NCBI RefSeq assembly: GCF_037975245.1
Contig: NC_092565.1
Coordinates: 17,277,999-17,341,998 of the forward strand
Reading direction: 5' to 3'
From: Apostichopus japonicus
Taxonomy: Eukaryota > Echinodermata > Holothuroidea > Aspidochirotida > Stichopodidae
DNA length: 64,000 nt
Shown piece after piece: positions 12,398 through 25,435 of this stretch (position 1 is the first letter of the stretch; each line of letters begins with the position of its first letter). The notes under the pieces were generated by a model. It made no database searches. It saw nothing but the letters and a program-made list of their open reading frames with translations, and was not told the DNA's origin. Made by a program: the position numbers and the translations under genes.

Positions 12398-15300
12398 TCA
12401 CCACTGATTTGCTAAGCTATTCCCTGTAAACATGTCTGCAGTTGAAAATCCCATTTTAAATATGAAAGCTGACATTATGGGCAACAAAACCTCACTTGCA
12501 TCCCTAATTCTAAGAGGCTGAGGACCACAATCTGAAGAAGTGGCCTGTTGTGGTTCTGATTCAACTCTGCCAACCACCTCCTGGGTTTCATTTGCATTAT
12601 TATCATTCGTTTCCAGAACTTTTGCAGTGCTATCTGCAGTTGTCTGGGGTATCCCCTTACTTTTATTCCTCTCCATGACCATTTCGTTGGAGCCATCAAT
12701 GTTGGGACCATAATCGGTCCTTTTCCTGGGACCAGCTTCCTGTGATGTTAATGGATGTATTTTGAAATCTCCCTCTTCGTGACTTGGAGTGTTACTAGCA
12801 TGATTATCTAAGTGTCCTACTTGGTTCAGAGTAGTTATATCTCCACCCCTTTTGATGTCCCTTACACTGCAAGAAGGAATATCATCAGGCTCTTCAGATT
12901 TTAATTTGTCTTTTGTTTGCATTTCAGATATTCCTGAAGTTACCTTCTCTTCTTCTCGACATCTAACAAAATGTTCACCTTGTAACCCAACGCCGGGCGT
13001 TTCTACCATTTTATCATCTCTTGAATTTTTGACCAAACTGTAAGCTTTCTCATCGTCTTCCACCAATATTGTTGTGGTCTGCTGTCTGTTGTGATCAGTT
13101 GCCTCACTTTGACTAATATTTTCTGCATGTTTCTTTTTCCCTCTATCTCCTACATCTCTGGTTTGATTTTCAGGGATCCCTGTCATGGATGTGGCCTCCT
13201 TTCTTGGATTCGCTGTTGTAGACTGAGGTTGACTGGCTTCAAGCTTACTAGAATCCGATGAACTAGCCTCAGACATAAGGATATCCTCAGATTTACATAG
13301 AACAACGTCTGTGCTAGCTAGGCTTTTTGGGGAACTACTGCTAATATCGGCCTCCACCTTGATTTTGGAACTTTCACATCCACTGCCTAAGTCATTAGTA
13401 TCTGAGTAACCGTTGCTGCTGTTTCCCAACTGTACACAGTTCTCCTTCTTGGTAGAGACATCACTTCCTTTCTCTGGAGTTGACTTTGGTGTAAGACGAG
13501 GAGGTGATACTTTGTCTGTACATGTTTCCGAGGACCGTATCAGCTCTTTCACAGGCGATGATGGTGGTGTGACACGGCTGACTGGTAAGTTTCCTGATGG
13601 AGGTCTGGGTCTTATATTTTCAGCAGCCTCAGCATTCAGTCTCTTTGGAGTTGCACTTGGTGTACGACCAGGTGATCCATTCTCCGCACCTGTTTCTGAG
13701 GAGCTGGTAGTACTCTTCTGGCCTCGCACAGGCTGTGATTTTGGTGCAACAGGGCTTAACGAACTAACAGACTGTGGTCCTTGTGGAGTATTCTCTGATT
13801 TATCAAATTTTACAGTGCCTGCATCATGTTCAGTGCGGTTTCTGTTAGCTTGCTGCGGTGAGCGACCAATGTTACCTGCCATCCCCAGCTTTGATGCAGC
13901 AGTTGGTTCTTTCTGCTGCACCAGACTTGTGTTGTTCTGCTGTGGTTCTGAACCATATTCGCAGGTACTATGAGGTTTAGCAGTAGAATTGTTGAATGAT
14001 GTTTCCATACCAGGCATATTAACTGATGGATATGATGCTTTTATCTCATAGTTCCCCATTGATCTCTTTTGGTTTTTCTCTTCCTTCCTTGCGTGACCCT
14101 CACCGGTTGTTGCTCTTAGAGGTTCCTTCATCAGATCTCTGCTGGGATCTTTCATTCTGTTGTCAGGTGGTCTATGGGACTGTTGAGGTGGATGGCCCTG
14201 GACAGGCATCGGTTGCTTATTAACTGTCTTCATTCCATCACTGGTAAAATGTGTACCCGGGGATGTCCTTGTTGAATTATTCCACTTCTGCAATGCATCA
14301 CTTTGCTGTGATTCCAAAAATGAAATTAAATCATAAAGTTATTCTACTGGGAGATCATACAATTGACATATCCAGAAGAGAAAGCATTGTGGCAATGATG
14401 GCATTTTGTCAAAATGAAAAGGGGGAACTTAAAACTTCAAATATTTACTGAAGAAAGTTAAGCTACCATCACAACATTATCAACAAAGCACAACATAGAT
14501 TACAGAAGGTACCCCTCCACCTCTAGATGCCAGGAGAAATCTCCCCTCCCCCCACCTGCACAACATTGTAAGTTAAAATGTTTCTTTACATTTAGCTAAC
14601 TACTAAGAAATAGACACATTTCCAAAAAGGCTATCTGATCAAATTTTCTCCGTGCAACAAACTCACTAATATCCTTAGGAGTAAATTTAACCAACTTTTT
14701 TTCCTACAACAAAAATTGACATTGTATCAGTTATTGTTTGAACAGGGCATTTCTCTGTACAACTCAAAACAATACTATAAGTGCTAACTGAATGTAAAGC
14801 TATCAACATTTCACAACACAGATGACGGGATGAACCCTTCTCGAATAGCTAACAGTAAATCACATATTTAGGTGTTATTATTGTATTTTAGTCATATTTT
14901 TTCTATTTATTTTTCTATTATGTTTTATTATTTATATTTTTCTATACAATCTTAACTTTTATATCCTTTTTAACTTTTTCTACTTCTAACAAATTTTTTT
15001 ATCTTTTGCTGTAAAGCGCTTTAGAGCAATTTTTTTTTAATTGAATAAGGCGCTATATAAATCTTGTGTAATAATAATAATAATATTTCTTATCCGGTTT
15101 CTGTGATGTCCTTTCAAGTCAATTTTAATCAACAAAATACAATTTAAATATTCGACAGTAACTCACATCTTTCAGGTCAAGTTCCTGCCTTCGGTGTCCT
15201 TTCAAATTGTTTTCATAGTGATGATGTTTCTCAATGCTCTGAAAGAAATTTTCTTGATCTTGTTGGGATGATAACTGCCGATTTGAGCCAGCACCATCTT

Positions 15301-18300
15301 CTTGTGTAATCTAAACATAAAACATATTTATTTAGCTCAATTGTTCATAATAATTTTCACATCTATAGAGAAGCTCAACGTCGTCAACAATTTCTCAGTA
15401 CCAATTGCTAAGTCGCTATGAAGTTTTGATATCAATAAAACCAAATTCTTAGAAAGTACAGTAAACTCATTACAAATGCACTTATCCAATGTTTGCTGCT
15501 GAGGGTGGGGGGAACCATCAATGAAGGCAGGTTGTGCGGACATAATCTTTTGTGCTTCACAGTTTCACACATTAGCCACTGCTGGTCTGCTCAGATTATT
15601 TGGTTCAGATTGCTCAGATTGATCTGCTCAGATTGATTCAGCCTTGCTGCGAGAATCTTGCAGCTGCTGCTGCATTTATTTTACACATGGCCAACCCTAA
15701 GCTGTCAGGCAACTCTTTAGTATAGTTGACGTTTTACATTTGCCATTAGTATGTACGTGCAACCCTCAATGAAGCCTTCGTAAACTAGCAAGGAAACAAC
15801 TTTCTGTACTTCTCCTAAAGCCAAGTTACCTGACAGAAGAAGTTTAGAAGAGTGGTATTGCAACAACAAATAGAAACGTCTTCAACTGGCAGACTAAAGT
15901 CTCACGGTCAGCCTTGATCTGAAAGTAATCTCTACTTTATAAGCCATTTGACTAATTCGTTAGTAAATCCTCCACTTGCTGAAACCGTAGGTGCAGAAAT
16001 TTGCATGTGCAACTTTACTGCTCTAACAATGATGAGAACTTCCTAGCTATATTAAAACACCATTTGAAAGTCAATCCTATCCTAGACAGTAATATCCTCA
16101 GGACATGACAATGTGCCATTACAGCAAAGGTAACCAGAATGCAAAAATGCATTGTGGCTTTGATGATGTAACATGAGCAGTTTTCTTCATGAATCTAATG
16201 CAAGATATAGTGAGGGTGTACATGTTTACAAGGGTTTCATGATTTGACCTCTAATGACCCCAAACGACCATTGACCTCCACCAAAAACAATAGGCTTCTT
16301 GTACTCAATGTGGTACTTCTACACACCAAATATGAAATCGGTCTGACCTTCCCTTCTTGAGATATCGTGTTTACAAGCTGGGCGTCACAAACGCACTCAC
16401 ACACATACACACAAATGCATACATACATATGCCATCATGAATGCAAAGGTTACGATTATCATCTAAACCAAAAATGTTTATAACCAGAAAGTCAAATGGC
16501 TTTGTGATGTCCGGCCATATTTCATATGAGAATACGTAATGTAACACAGAATACAATATTTGACCCTGGCTAAATTCACATCAGCAAAGTTTCAACTTTG
16601 CCATCTGTTGACCTCTGACCTTCACAGAAATGGTGAGTCTACACACCAAGTATGAATTCATCCATCTCAAACTTTTCTTGAACTAAGAGTGTTATAAAGG
16701 TATAACATACGCACATATCACACATGACATCATCATTGCATAGATTCATTTTGTCGTAGGGGTGGGGGGTGGGGGGTGGGGGGTGGAAATAAATAAGAAA
16801 GTAGTCTTTACTGACAGTACCAGAGCCAGCTATGTGGTAACACAAAACTAGCACATGGCCTTTAAAATGGGTTTTTCAAAATGAGAGAGAAAACATGAAA
16901 TAGTTAAAAGGTTTGGCATTAACCCTCCTCCATCTTACCACCTTAATTTTTGAGACCACGTCAAGCCTTTCAATACTACAAAGTCTCGAAATTAAGTTTC
17001 CAAGGTTGGCTTGGGAAGGGTTTTTCTGATGCCACATTTCAACCATGCGAGCAGAACGATTGTCCAAAGCTTCAAGCTCATTCCTTTCTTCCCAAGTCAT
17101 ACCTGTTGAGAATAAACCAAGGATTAGAGTGTAACAAATATGTTTTGTTGTCATCTTCACCAAACTCAGAACCATATTGTCAATATGTAACAATTGTAAA
17201 ACGAAGGGCAAAATGGTCAATACAACTTCATTTGAAAAAGGCTCCTCCCCCTCCCTCTCTCCATGGATATAAATATTCCATATAATTTACTAAATTATTT
17301 TCTATTACTACACAGGTGCAATTGCTGCTTACACAGTTCAGAAAGCTTGAGTCAAAAATGTAATCCAGTTTGGAATCAATACAGCGAATGGATTCTCTCC
17401 AAGTTTAAGTGAAATCAGGATTGTTCTCAGGATTTTGCCCATTGGTCCCTATTCATTTATTGGGTATGTGAGGGTCTTAATACTATGATTAACTGTGCAC
17501 TCAAAAAAAAAAAGCCTTTTTATTCCAACTTTATAATCCTATGAGGTAGCCTAGAGGCTTATATGTAGGTTAGCAAGATGAATTGAAGCAACTGGTTGCA
17601 TTTCTAACTACATATGGGACATCTTACATCCCCCATGAGGTTGTATCAAGGAGCTAGCACAATGATTCATTAGACATCAAAGAAGCTACTTGTCCAAAGA
17701 TGCTACTGTATTTAACACATATCACTTTTTGCCCTTTAACCGACATTATGAAGCAATTTCTAGAGCTTACATCCATGGGCTAGCTGTGTCACTGGTGTGT
17801 TTTGGGTGACACACATGTAACATGCGTGCAGTGTACAGTACGGGAGGGATGGACGGTGTGCTATGTACCAGGGGAGCTCCCTACAACAGTGTGTGACCTA
17901 GCCTGTGAAACATTTGTACAGCTACCGTCAGAGAGTCCACAAGGTGCTATAAACTGGCAATACTTCTGACAAGTTAATGGTCACAAGTAATTCACCTACA
18001 AGCTTTATATGCTCAGTGAGTCTAACACAAAAGGAACGTCTACCCTGAAAGCATAGCAGACTTTAGAAGTCGGTTACACTTGTGGTGAATAAACACAACA
18101 AATTACATTACAATATACATAGAGATATCAACAACCAAGTCAGGCCCTGGGAACAACCATCTCATCATGCCCATTTATAGTGACTTTCAGTTTACGTTAC
18201 GTATATTATGTATATGAAATATCATTATTCTATATCTCATATCTTGCCTGCCACCCTGTATTGTCCCCAGCTCCCTCATTTCCCCCAAGGCTGCCCCCCC

Positions 18301-21300
18301 CAAACCCCCACTCATCAGGCCTGCTTTCTGAAAGATACCATTACAGAGATGACCTTGCAGTTACAAAATACAAAACAATATACCAAAACAATTAGCTAAG
18401 TTTTCCCAGTTGCGGCTCATACCAACATCTTGATCTAACAATTTGAGGGCGGCTCTCACACCAGCTGGCAAATCTGACACTGGAGTGTCTTCCGAGATCG
18501 ACCTCTGATTAGAGGGTGGTAGTTGGTTCTCTGAGATCCTGTGTGTGGTCTGACCCACAGGTGACCGGACAACAGGAGTAGGAGAGAGTAAGCTACCTGT
18601 GCCAAACAGAGGGCATTAAACACACAAAATTATCACAGAAAGGTACTGAAAATGTAATGACATCCATCAGCAAGAAATAATGAAGATTGTTTACGAGGAA
18701 AATGATATCGTTTGGTATCCTACAGTATGCGACTAAACCGAATGCAGAAGATCCAGGTTTTGCTAAACAATCTCTAGAAACCTCTTAATTGCTGAGCAAT
18801 ATTGAATTGCTCAATTATCCCCTGGAGAGGAGACAAAAATATTGCTCTGTGCCTATTTATTAAGCTTCCTTTTAAATAAACACTATACACTTCCAAGAAA
18901 CATGTGCCTTAGGTACCAAATTCATATGTGGGAACATGTGCTTAAATCTTTGACAACTCAAGGGAGGTATCTGTGCAAAAGTGTGATTATGACACACATT
19001 TGCCAGTTTTCAACCTTTGTGACACATTACTATGTACAGGTTTTACAATATGAAAGGAGTGGAAACCCCAAAATACAGGTTGACAACAGAATCTATGAAA
19101 ACATGTAGCAAGAAATCCAATTTGTGATAATGTGTGAACTAGCAAGAGTTTTCTGTGACACAGAATTCTCCATGTTGTCTATGTATTGAATTATTAATGA
19201 ATTAGATTCTCAGGTACAAATTTCTTTTCATGTGTAAAACCCACTGGTTTCCATATATTCACATGTTTTTAGGAAGACATGGAAAAAAAAGTTTTATCTG
19301 TGGAATTGGGCTCAATAAACACAGGTTTGCCAAGTGTATTCAAGTGTCTTTCATTTCTGTGTTACCTGACAGTGTAATTGTTAGGGTTTGGTGGCTTTCA
19401 ATGTTAATTTGACACTCAAATAATGCAACATTTCCGAGGGAAAAGGGGAAGTGCAATTTCTGTTTTTAAATTTATGGGTAGTTATATTTTTACCTTCTGA
19501 ATAGTAGTTCTAAGACATGGGTTCATCAATATTAATGATTTCTGTAGGTGTGTAACAGATAAACCAATCCCTCTAGTTATTAAAGCATATCGAGAGATAA
19601 CATTCAAACACTAGACTTGTGAGTTGTTTACTCAACTTTGTCCCAGTTTCACAACCAATGGTAGTGCAATATTGTTCTTTACTTGAATATTACTCTTACT
19701 GTACTTCATGATTACAGTAGTACACTGAATGAGAGAATAGAAATCATATAATAACTAGATCAGAGAATATAAATCATATTATTCCTGGGATATAATCCCA
19801 TTCTATCCAAGTTACAGGGGCATCATCTCATCCTATCCAAGTTAAAGGGACATCATCCCATTCTATCTAAGTTAAAGGGACATCATTCCATTCTATCCAA
19901 GTTAAAGGGAGGGACATCATTCCATTCTATCCAAGTTAAAGGGAGGGACATCATCCCATTCTATCCAAGTTACAGGGGCATCAACCCATTCTATCCAAGT
20001 TACAGGGGCATCATCCCATTCTATCCAAGTTAAAGGGACATCATCCCATTCTATCCAAGTTACAGGGGCATCATCCCATTCTATCCAGTTACAGGGACAT
20101 CATCCCATTCTATCCAAGTTAAAGGGACATCATCCCATTCTATCCAAGTTAAAGGGACATCATCCCATTCTATCCAAGTTAAAGGGACATCATCCCATTC
20201 TATCCAAGTTACAGGGGCATCATCCCATTCTATCCAAGTTAAAGGGACATCATCCCATTCTATCCAAGTTAAAGGGACATCATCCCATTCTATCCAAGTT
20301 AAAGGGACATCATCCCATTCTATCCAAGTTAAAGGGACATCATCCCATTCTATCCAAGTTAAAGGGACATCATCCCATTCTATCCAAGTTAAAGGGACAT
20401 CATCCCATTCTATCCAAGTTAAAGGGACATCATCCCATTCTATCCAAGTTAAAGGGACATCATCCCATTCTATCCAAGTTAAAGGGACTTTATCCCACTT
20501 TATCCAAGTTAAAGGGACATCATCCCATTCTATCCAAGTTAAAGGGACTTTATTGTACTTAAAAAACCAACCTTCTTTATCAGACTTCATCATCTCGAGA
20601 ATTTCAACAGGACCTATTTCCTCCAAGGCTTCTATAAGTTGGTCATACCATCCTGTCTTCCCTACTAAGCAGGAGCAAAGCTCTCTGTTGGCGCATACAT
20701 CACCTTCGTTGCGAGCATACTTTCTTATTCTTTGCTGCAAATAGGGAAGCAAAATTAACATGGTAACCATTGTGTTATTCTACAAGCAGAAATCTTCATG
20801 AACAGTTTACTTTGTCTTTGAAATAGCATCGACCACTTTTTAGGTTAATAGATCAGGCCCAAATGTCAGTAGACATGAATTTGCATAAAGTTACGTTTTA
20901 CACAGGATCTTCTTCAGAGGCTTACTGAAACTTTTAAAAACAGACTAAGGATACATCTAAAACACTCAGATGTACAGACAGCTGTTCAAGCAACAGTATG
21001 TGCTTTACCACCTGTAATCTTAGCATTGTTTTGAGCCATTCATACAATGACAATAAAATCGTTTACAGTAAGGGTGAATTAGGGACTTCTTTGGCATATG
21101 CTACAGCTAAATGCTACTGTAAGGCTTATTTTGATAGTTCCAGGTAACGGTAAGCCGGGCCTTACACTAATAACGTTGAACTGAGCATGAACAGGAAAGT
21201 CTTAATAAGTAATCTCCAAAAGAGGATATTTTGATAAGTTCCTCTTTATTAACTCTGAATATAACTTTAACTTGGGATGATTAAAATGCACAGGCCTGGC

Positions 21301-22671
21301 TCCATAATTTATATTTATAATCAGCATTAGGCTTATACAGAGCCCTCTGTTATACTTCTGTAGGCTTCGGGAGATAAACTTAAACTCCCCGATACGTCTT
21401 TAGGAGACACTTAAACCCCTGATTCTAAAATAAAAAATTACGACGCGATTCACAGGGCACACACTCTGCCCTTGAACCTGATTGGTCCAAACTTATGGCT
21501 AACCCCTCGCCCAACTCTCGATTGGTTGAGTGCCAACCCGATATGCAGTTGAGCACATGCAAATGGGCACTCAACCAATTTGAACCAGATTGGCTGTTTT
21601 CCAACCCCACAAACTGAATTATTTAATTCAAAACATCTGTATACGCTTCTAATAGCGTGTGATTCATAGCCTGCCACACCACAGAGCAAACCACCAAAAG
21701 GCGCGCCATGTGTGATGTCATAATAACAATAAGTAAACAATGTGTTAACACAAACTAGAATACGCTTCACACTACTATGAGTTATTATACTATACAAGAA
21801 GTACTGCCAGCGTTTTTACATAATGCTCAAAGTGCCACAGTCAATGCCACCTCAGAAGGATGTTTGATATCACTTTCCATTCATAATTCTTATCATTGGT
21901 CACAGATTTCTTGCAAGAAATTGTTCAAAAATAGGAAGAAACTGACAGGTTTATTCAAAATACTTGCTGATGATCAACCTAAGACTCTTGTAATACTGTG
22001 TGATATATTTATTCTGTAGATTTGACTTTTCAGTCGTTTAAAAGGCCAGGTAGTTATAAATGTTGTCAGCTAAGCACATGAGTGCACATCACTTCAAAGT
22101 ATTGTTTATACTGTGTCATTGTCTAAGAATTGTTTGGACTGTGAAAGCTTCAGCATCCCTTGGGCAGTGTAATTATAATTAATTCCAAGGGGAAAAGATT
22201 GGGCCTGCCAGTCACCCTAGATGAAGTGATCATGGTCGTAAGTAAGAGGAAAAGAGGAGTGAGATAGGCACGTAAAGGCACAGAGCGGTTTTGACGTAAC
22301 TGTGAGGAACGTATCAAAGGTACAAATCAAAGGGATTTGGCTTTTTTATTCAAAGCCATTAAACCAAATATTCCTAGAGGAAGACCAGTTGTCGCAAAAG
22401 TTTGAGTAAATGCTGTACAGTAAGCTACTCACGATAAAATCACTCTCACATACTCTGAAACTCCCAGAGTGTACTTGTAGGCAACATTAGTTTACCAAAC
22501 TATAAATTCAATAATAGAAAAAGCTGCACAGGTAAATACTCGTACCATATCTGCTGGTAAGCTGATACAAGGTAGCCTATCCAAAAGGTCTTCTGGGGAC
22601 ACCTTATTATGGAAATGAGAGTGAATCTCTCTTAACCTTTTTCTTCGTCTCTTATCCAAGATGTTGTCCAT
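12398..22671 (-). CDS. CARD-Death domain adaptor with long disordered tail (905 aa, six exons)
   Basis: The exons, read 5' to 3' on the minus strand, are 22671-22546, 20734-20572, 18596-18384, 17102-16939, 15310-15167 and 14305-12398. Junction phases are 0, 1, 1, 0, 0 and all agree, with GT-AG at every intron. The total is 906 codons including the stop. Residues about 5-93 form a CARD split by intron 1: KRRRKRLREIHSHF, then EDLLDRLPCISLPADM, then QRIRKYARNEG, then TGWYDQLIEALEEIG, resembling the RIG-I/MDA5/MAVS-type CARD. Residues about 139-222 form a Death domain split by intron 3: LPAGVRAALKLLDQ, NWENLANCFGMTWEERNEL, MVEMWHQKNPSQANLGNL. Residues 223-875 are Ser/Thr/Pro/Lys-rich and probably disordered, with a PQQAT TRAF-type (PxQxT) motif at 855-859. 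A short hydrophobic segment, VLLPIMSAFIFKMGF, lies at 876-890. Such proteins assemble signalling complexes by homotypic domain contacts. A MAVS-like role is inference. The start ATG (Kozak GAGATGG) follows an in-frame TAA, but an upstream acceptor at TTAACAG could instead extend the protein. Confidence 0.85.
15005..15090 (+). repeat. SINE/LINE 3' tail with (AAT)n
   Basis: In intron 5 of the CARD-Death gene, the words TGTAAAGCGCTTTAGAGCA and AAGGCGCTATATAAAT are followed by an (AAT)n run. This GCGCT/AGCGC pair ending in an AAT microsatellite is a familiar 3' end of short interspersed or L2/CR1-type elements in aquatic animals. Only the tail is recognisable. Confidence 0.55.
16240..16745. repeat. 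Diverged direct repeat pair, SINE-like
   Basis: Two halves (about 16240-16440 and 16560-16745) share the order CATTGACCTCCACC / TGACCTCTGACCTTCAC, then CTACACACCAAATATGA / CTACACACCAAGTATGA, then TCTTGAGATATCGTG-like text, then a (CACA) tract. The layout suggests a tandemly duplicated interspersed repeat within intron 4 of the CARD-Death gene. No ends were identified. Confidence 0.4.
19790..20560. repeat. 30-bp minisatellite in intron 2 of the CARD-Death gene
   Basis: About 25 units of a 30-bp sequence containing CATCATCCCATTCTATCCAA, followed by GTTAAAGGGA or GTTACAGGGG. The right part, from about 20081, is regular. The left part has variant spacing from extra GGGA or GGGAC insertions. Because 30 is divisible by three and the unit lacks a minus-strand stop, the frame of the CARD exon runs on through the array as a VPLTWIEWDD decapeptide repeat. 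The splice donor at 20571-20570 (GAAG/GTTGGT) lies just before the array, and the phase match to exon 3 supports its use, so the array is read as intronic. Confidence 0.85.
21521..21579. repeat. Perfect 14-bp inverted repeat
   Basis: ATTGGTTGAGTGCC at 21521-21534 is perfectly complementary to GGCACTCAACCAAT at 21566-21579, with a 31-base loop. It lies in intron 1 of the CARD-Death gene. It could be a small MITE remnant or an RNA hairpin. No target duplication is evident. Confidence 0.5.
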
Positions 22672-25435
22672 CTCTTCCTGAACCTGTTAAGGACCTGTAG
22701 GGAGATGCAGTATATTCTAATTAAAGTTAATTCTTTCTGAAGTCAGAATAGGGTACCGTAGGTGTGGAAAAGTGTATGATTTGTGTGCTCCATGCAAATT
22801 TACTTATAATAAAGACAAATTCTGGGTTAGCCATTTGGGGCACCCAAACGTTACAGGGGACCATCATAAACAGTATAAGATTCAATAGTTTCTCCTTATG
22901 TAAAAGGCAATGACTGCAATTTATAACCATTCCTTGACATTCGACAGGTGGGGGTACGGGGGAAACTTGATCAGTAAGACAAAAATGACATGTGTGCGAT
23001 ACTTAACACCAAAGAAAGTGTCTAGGAAACTTTCTTGGTCATATCTTTATGAATGCTTGTAACATTGTAAAAGGGCTTGTAGCCTAAAAAGTAGTAAGAA
23101 GTAAAGTAGTACAGCAGGCCTCAGAATGCAGGGGCTTTTTTGGGTACAAATGCTAGTGGATTCCCATGTTTGCCATGTGCAGAAAAATGGCACTTGCATT
23201 TTGCTGTTAGTAGATCCATATTTGCTTTGTATTAATTCATATAAATTCCCAGTTGGAATTTGATTTTAGCACGTAAATCTTTTTACACACTGGCATTTCT
23301 AGCAAGTGACTAAAATTGATCACGAACCTTTTTTTTTCATAGAATAAAGCTACAATTATCAATGTGACTTCCAAGCCTTGTCAATGAATGTCATTCCATA
23401 CAAAACCAACCTATTTTAATTTTTCTCCTCTTTTTGGCATAGATCTCAGATACATATTGATCTAATGCTGCAAATCTGTGGATAATGAATACAAAAAACA
23501 CTCATCATCATAACTGAGCTTTAGAGACCTACTGTACAGTGTGTACCACATAAGTATATACAGTAAGATGCACTTGAATGTTTACTGTATGCTACCCAAG
23601 TAATATTTAACAAAGGGAGACAGTTGTGATGCAATGACAGGAATCAACTAATGTGAGATATGTACTGTATGACTAAAAACAAATGTGTAGTCAAACATTG
23701 CTGTAAATTTGCAAATCTTTGTGCGATTCATCACTAGCATTAAATGTTTGTATGTAAGCTTACTTATATCAGCTAGACTGTTATTTATTGTGTCCAATAT
23801 ACAGTATATCAGAAGAAATATATATCTCCTTTCTAGTCAGATTTCTAGACCTTTCTTATACTGTATTTGTCACATTTTGCTTTAAATGAAATAAAATAAT
23901 TCAAGGTCATCCCCAATTAAGTGAAGGTCTTGTCTATTGGCACGTTTAAGTGCCAATAACAACCGTTATTGTTACGTTAGCGTACCAATAAACATCGATA
24001 TTCGCACGAACATGCTCGTGCTTATAGACAGTGACTTTGCACACGTAGGCGTACCAATAAGGATTGTTATTCACAGGAATGTGTATGTGGGTATAGGTAG
24101 GCATGTAATGATTAGAAAAGCACTGCCAATAAACATTTATATTCGCACGAACGTGTTCGTACTGAGTAGGAGGGGAAGGTAAACCATGGCCCCAACACCA
24201 GTGTTGGGTGTGCACGGTCGATTTGCCTTCCCTTGCCCCCCCCCTGGCCCCCCTCAAGATTTTGGTCTATGAAAATTTGCTGATTCTCAAAAAATGGTTA
24301 TCTTTTTCAAAATCAATAGCCAAATCTGTAAAATATGAGAGAAATCAGAGATGTGATCAATTCTGGGAAAATTCAGAGAAATAATTAAAGATTTTGTTGG
24401 AATATTTCAGAAGAGATTTGTTGCAAACGGAATATGATGAATTTAATTCATCTACAGTAGTCGCTTGTTTGCTGCTACAACCGTTTTGGAATCCTTTATT
24501 ACAAAAATAGAAAAAGTATCCGCAGATATACTTTGAACATAACCCTGGATCCCCATAGTTATCAAATTCCTGTTCCATTGTCATGCACTGCTGTGTTATT
24601 GTCCATCGATGTCCTGTTCATCCCTCCCGGCAAACACATATCAGGACAGTTTATTGTTTACATCAACCACGAGCGCTGATTGGTCAAGTTATATGAGTGC
24701 GAATAGTCAATGTTATTCGCACGATTACGTTTGTGCGAATAGCCACAAAGTTAAGTGAATTCCAGAATCCAGAAATATATAAATGAGAAGCACAACCATC
24801 TAACATTAGGCCTAGCCAAAGCATTGAATAGTCAGTGCTATATTGTCTAAAATCCAAATAGCAGGCCAGACAGGCTAAAAGTTAGTGATAGGCCTATATA
24901 AATACAGATTTCATTGACTCAATCACTGAATTAATACTGTGTGGTGTGTGCATGTTCACAAACCAATGATTTTATGTTAGGCTTGCTACAACAAAGTGCA
25001 TAGGTTACCTTTTTTCATTATACAGGGCTATCTGCAACTTAGGCTTGGCTTAGTGTAACTTCTGTAAGGGCCTAACATTACCTGTTTCGAGAAATACATA
25101 ACCTGTTACCTTTGTGTGTATTTTGATTCTTTCAAGGTTACTGATGTTCAAAGGATGTACTTGAAAAATCTGTCGAGCTACTGTCGCATTTCCTTAAATT
25201 TACTTCTGATACTGGTAAGGAACTAGGGCCTAACAGCGGCATAACGCTACTTCATTTTGCGTTACACAATTTTCCTATAATTGTCCGCACATTGCACAAT
25301 TACAGTCCGTTTGACACAAGAATCATGCCTACTGTAGGCTAGGCCAAAACTTATTGTAGTTACTTGCCTACCGAAGCGTTATGAATTCAATTATCATATG
25401 TTACGAGAACCAACTAATTAAGACTGGTTTCTATG
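22672..25435. other. Region upstream of the CARD-Death gene, no gene supported
   Basis: The region is 5' of the first recognised exon and may contain its promoter or 5' untranslated exons. Repeated words occur at 23990-24160 and 24695-24750: CCAATAAACAT with ATTCGCACGAACATGCTCG and a diverged second copy about 135 bp later, then GTGCGAATA inverted against TATTCGCAC (24697-24722) and a further GTGCGAATAGCC. Confidence 0.4.

Noticed and set aside
13413..13973. 186-residue plus-strand frame
   Set aside because: It is antisense to the large last exon of the CARD-Death gene and has no domain of its own.
19790..20560. CRISPR-like array of 30-bp repeats
   Set aside because: The repeats are contiguous without unique spacers, and the surrounding DNA is eukaryotic with spliced genes; it is a minisatellite.
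20081..20560. VPLTWIEWDD repeat as a normal part of the CARD protein
   Set aside because: The donor before the array and the exon 3 acceptor match in phase and restore an intact Death domain; the repeat is better read as intron.
23412..23478. Possible extra upstream exon of the CARD-Death gene (minus strand, FAALDQYVSEIYAKKRRK)
   Set aside because: It ends in phase 1, and joining to either acceptor before the first CARD exon gives a stop codon. It may be untranslated or chance.
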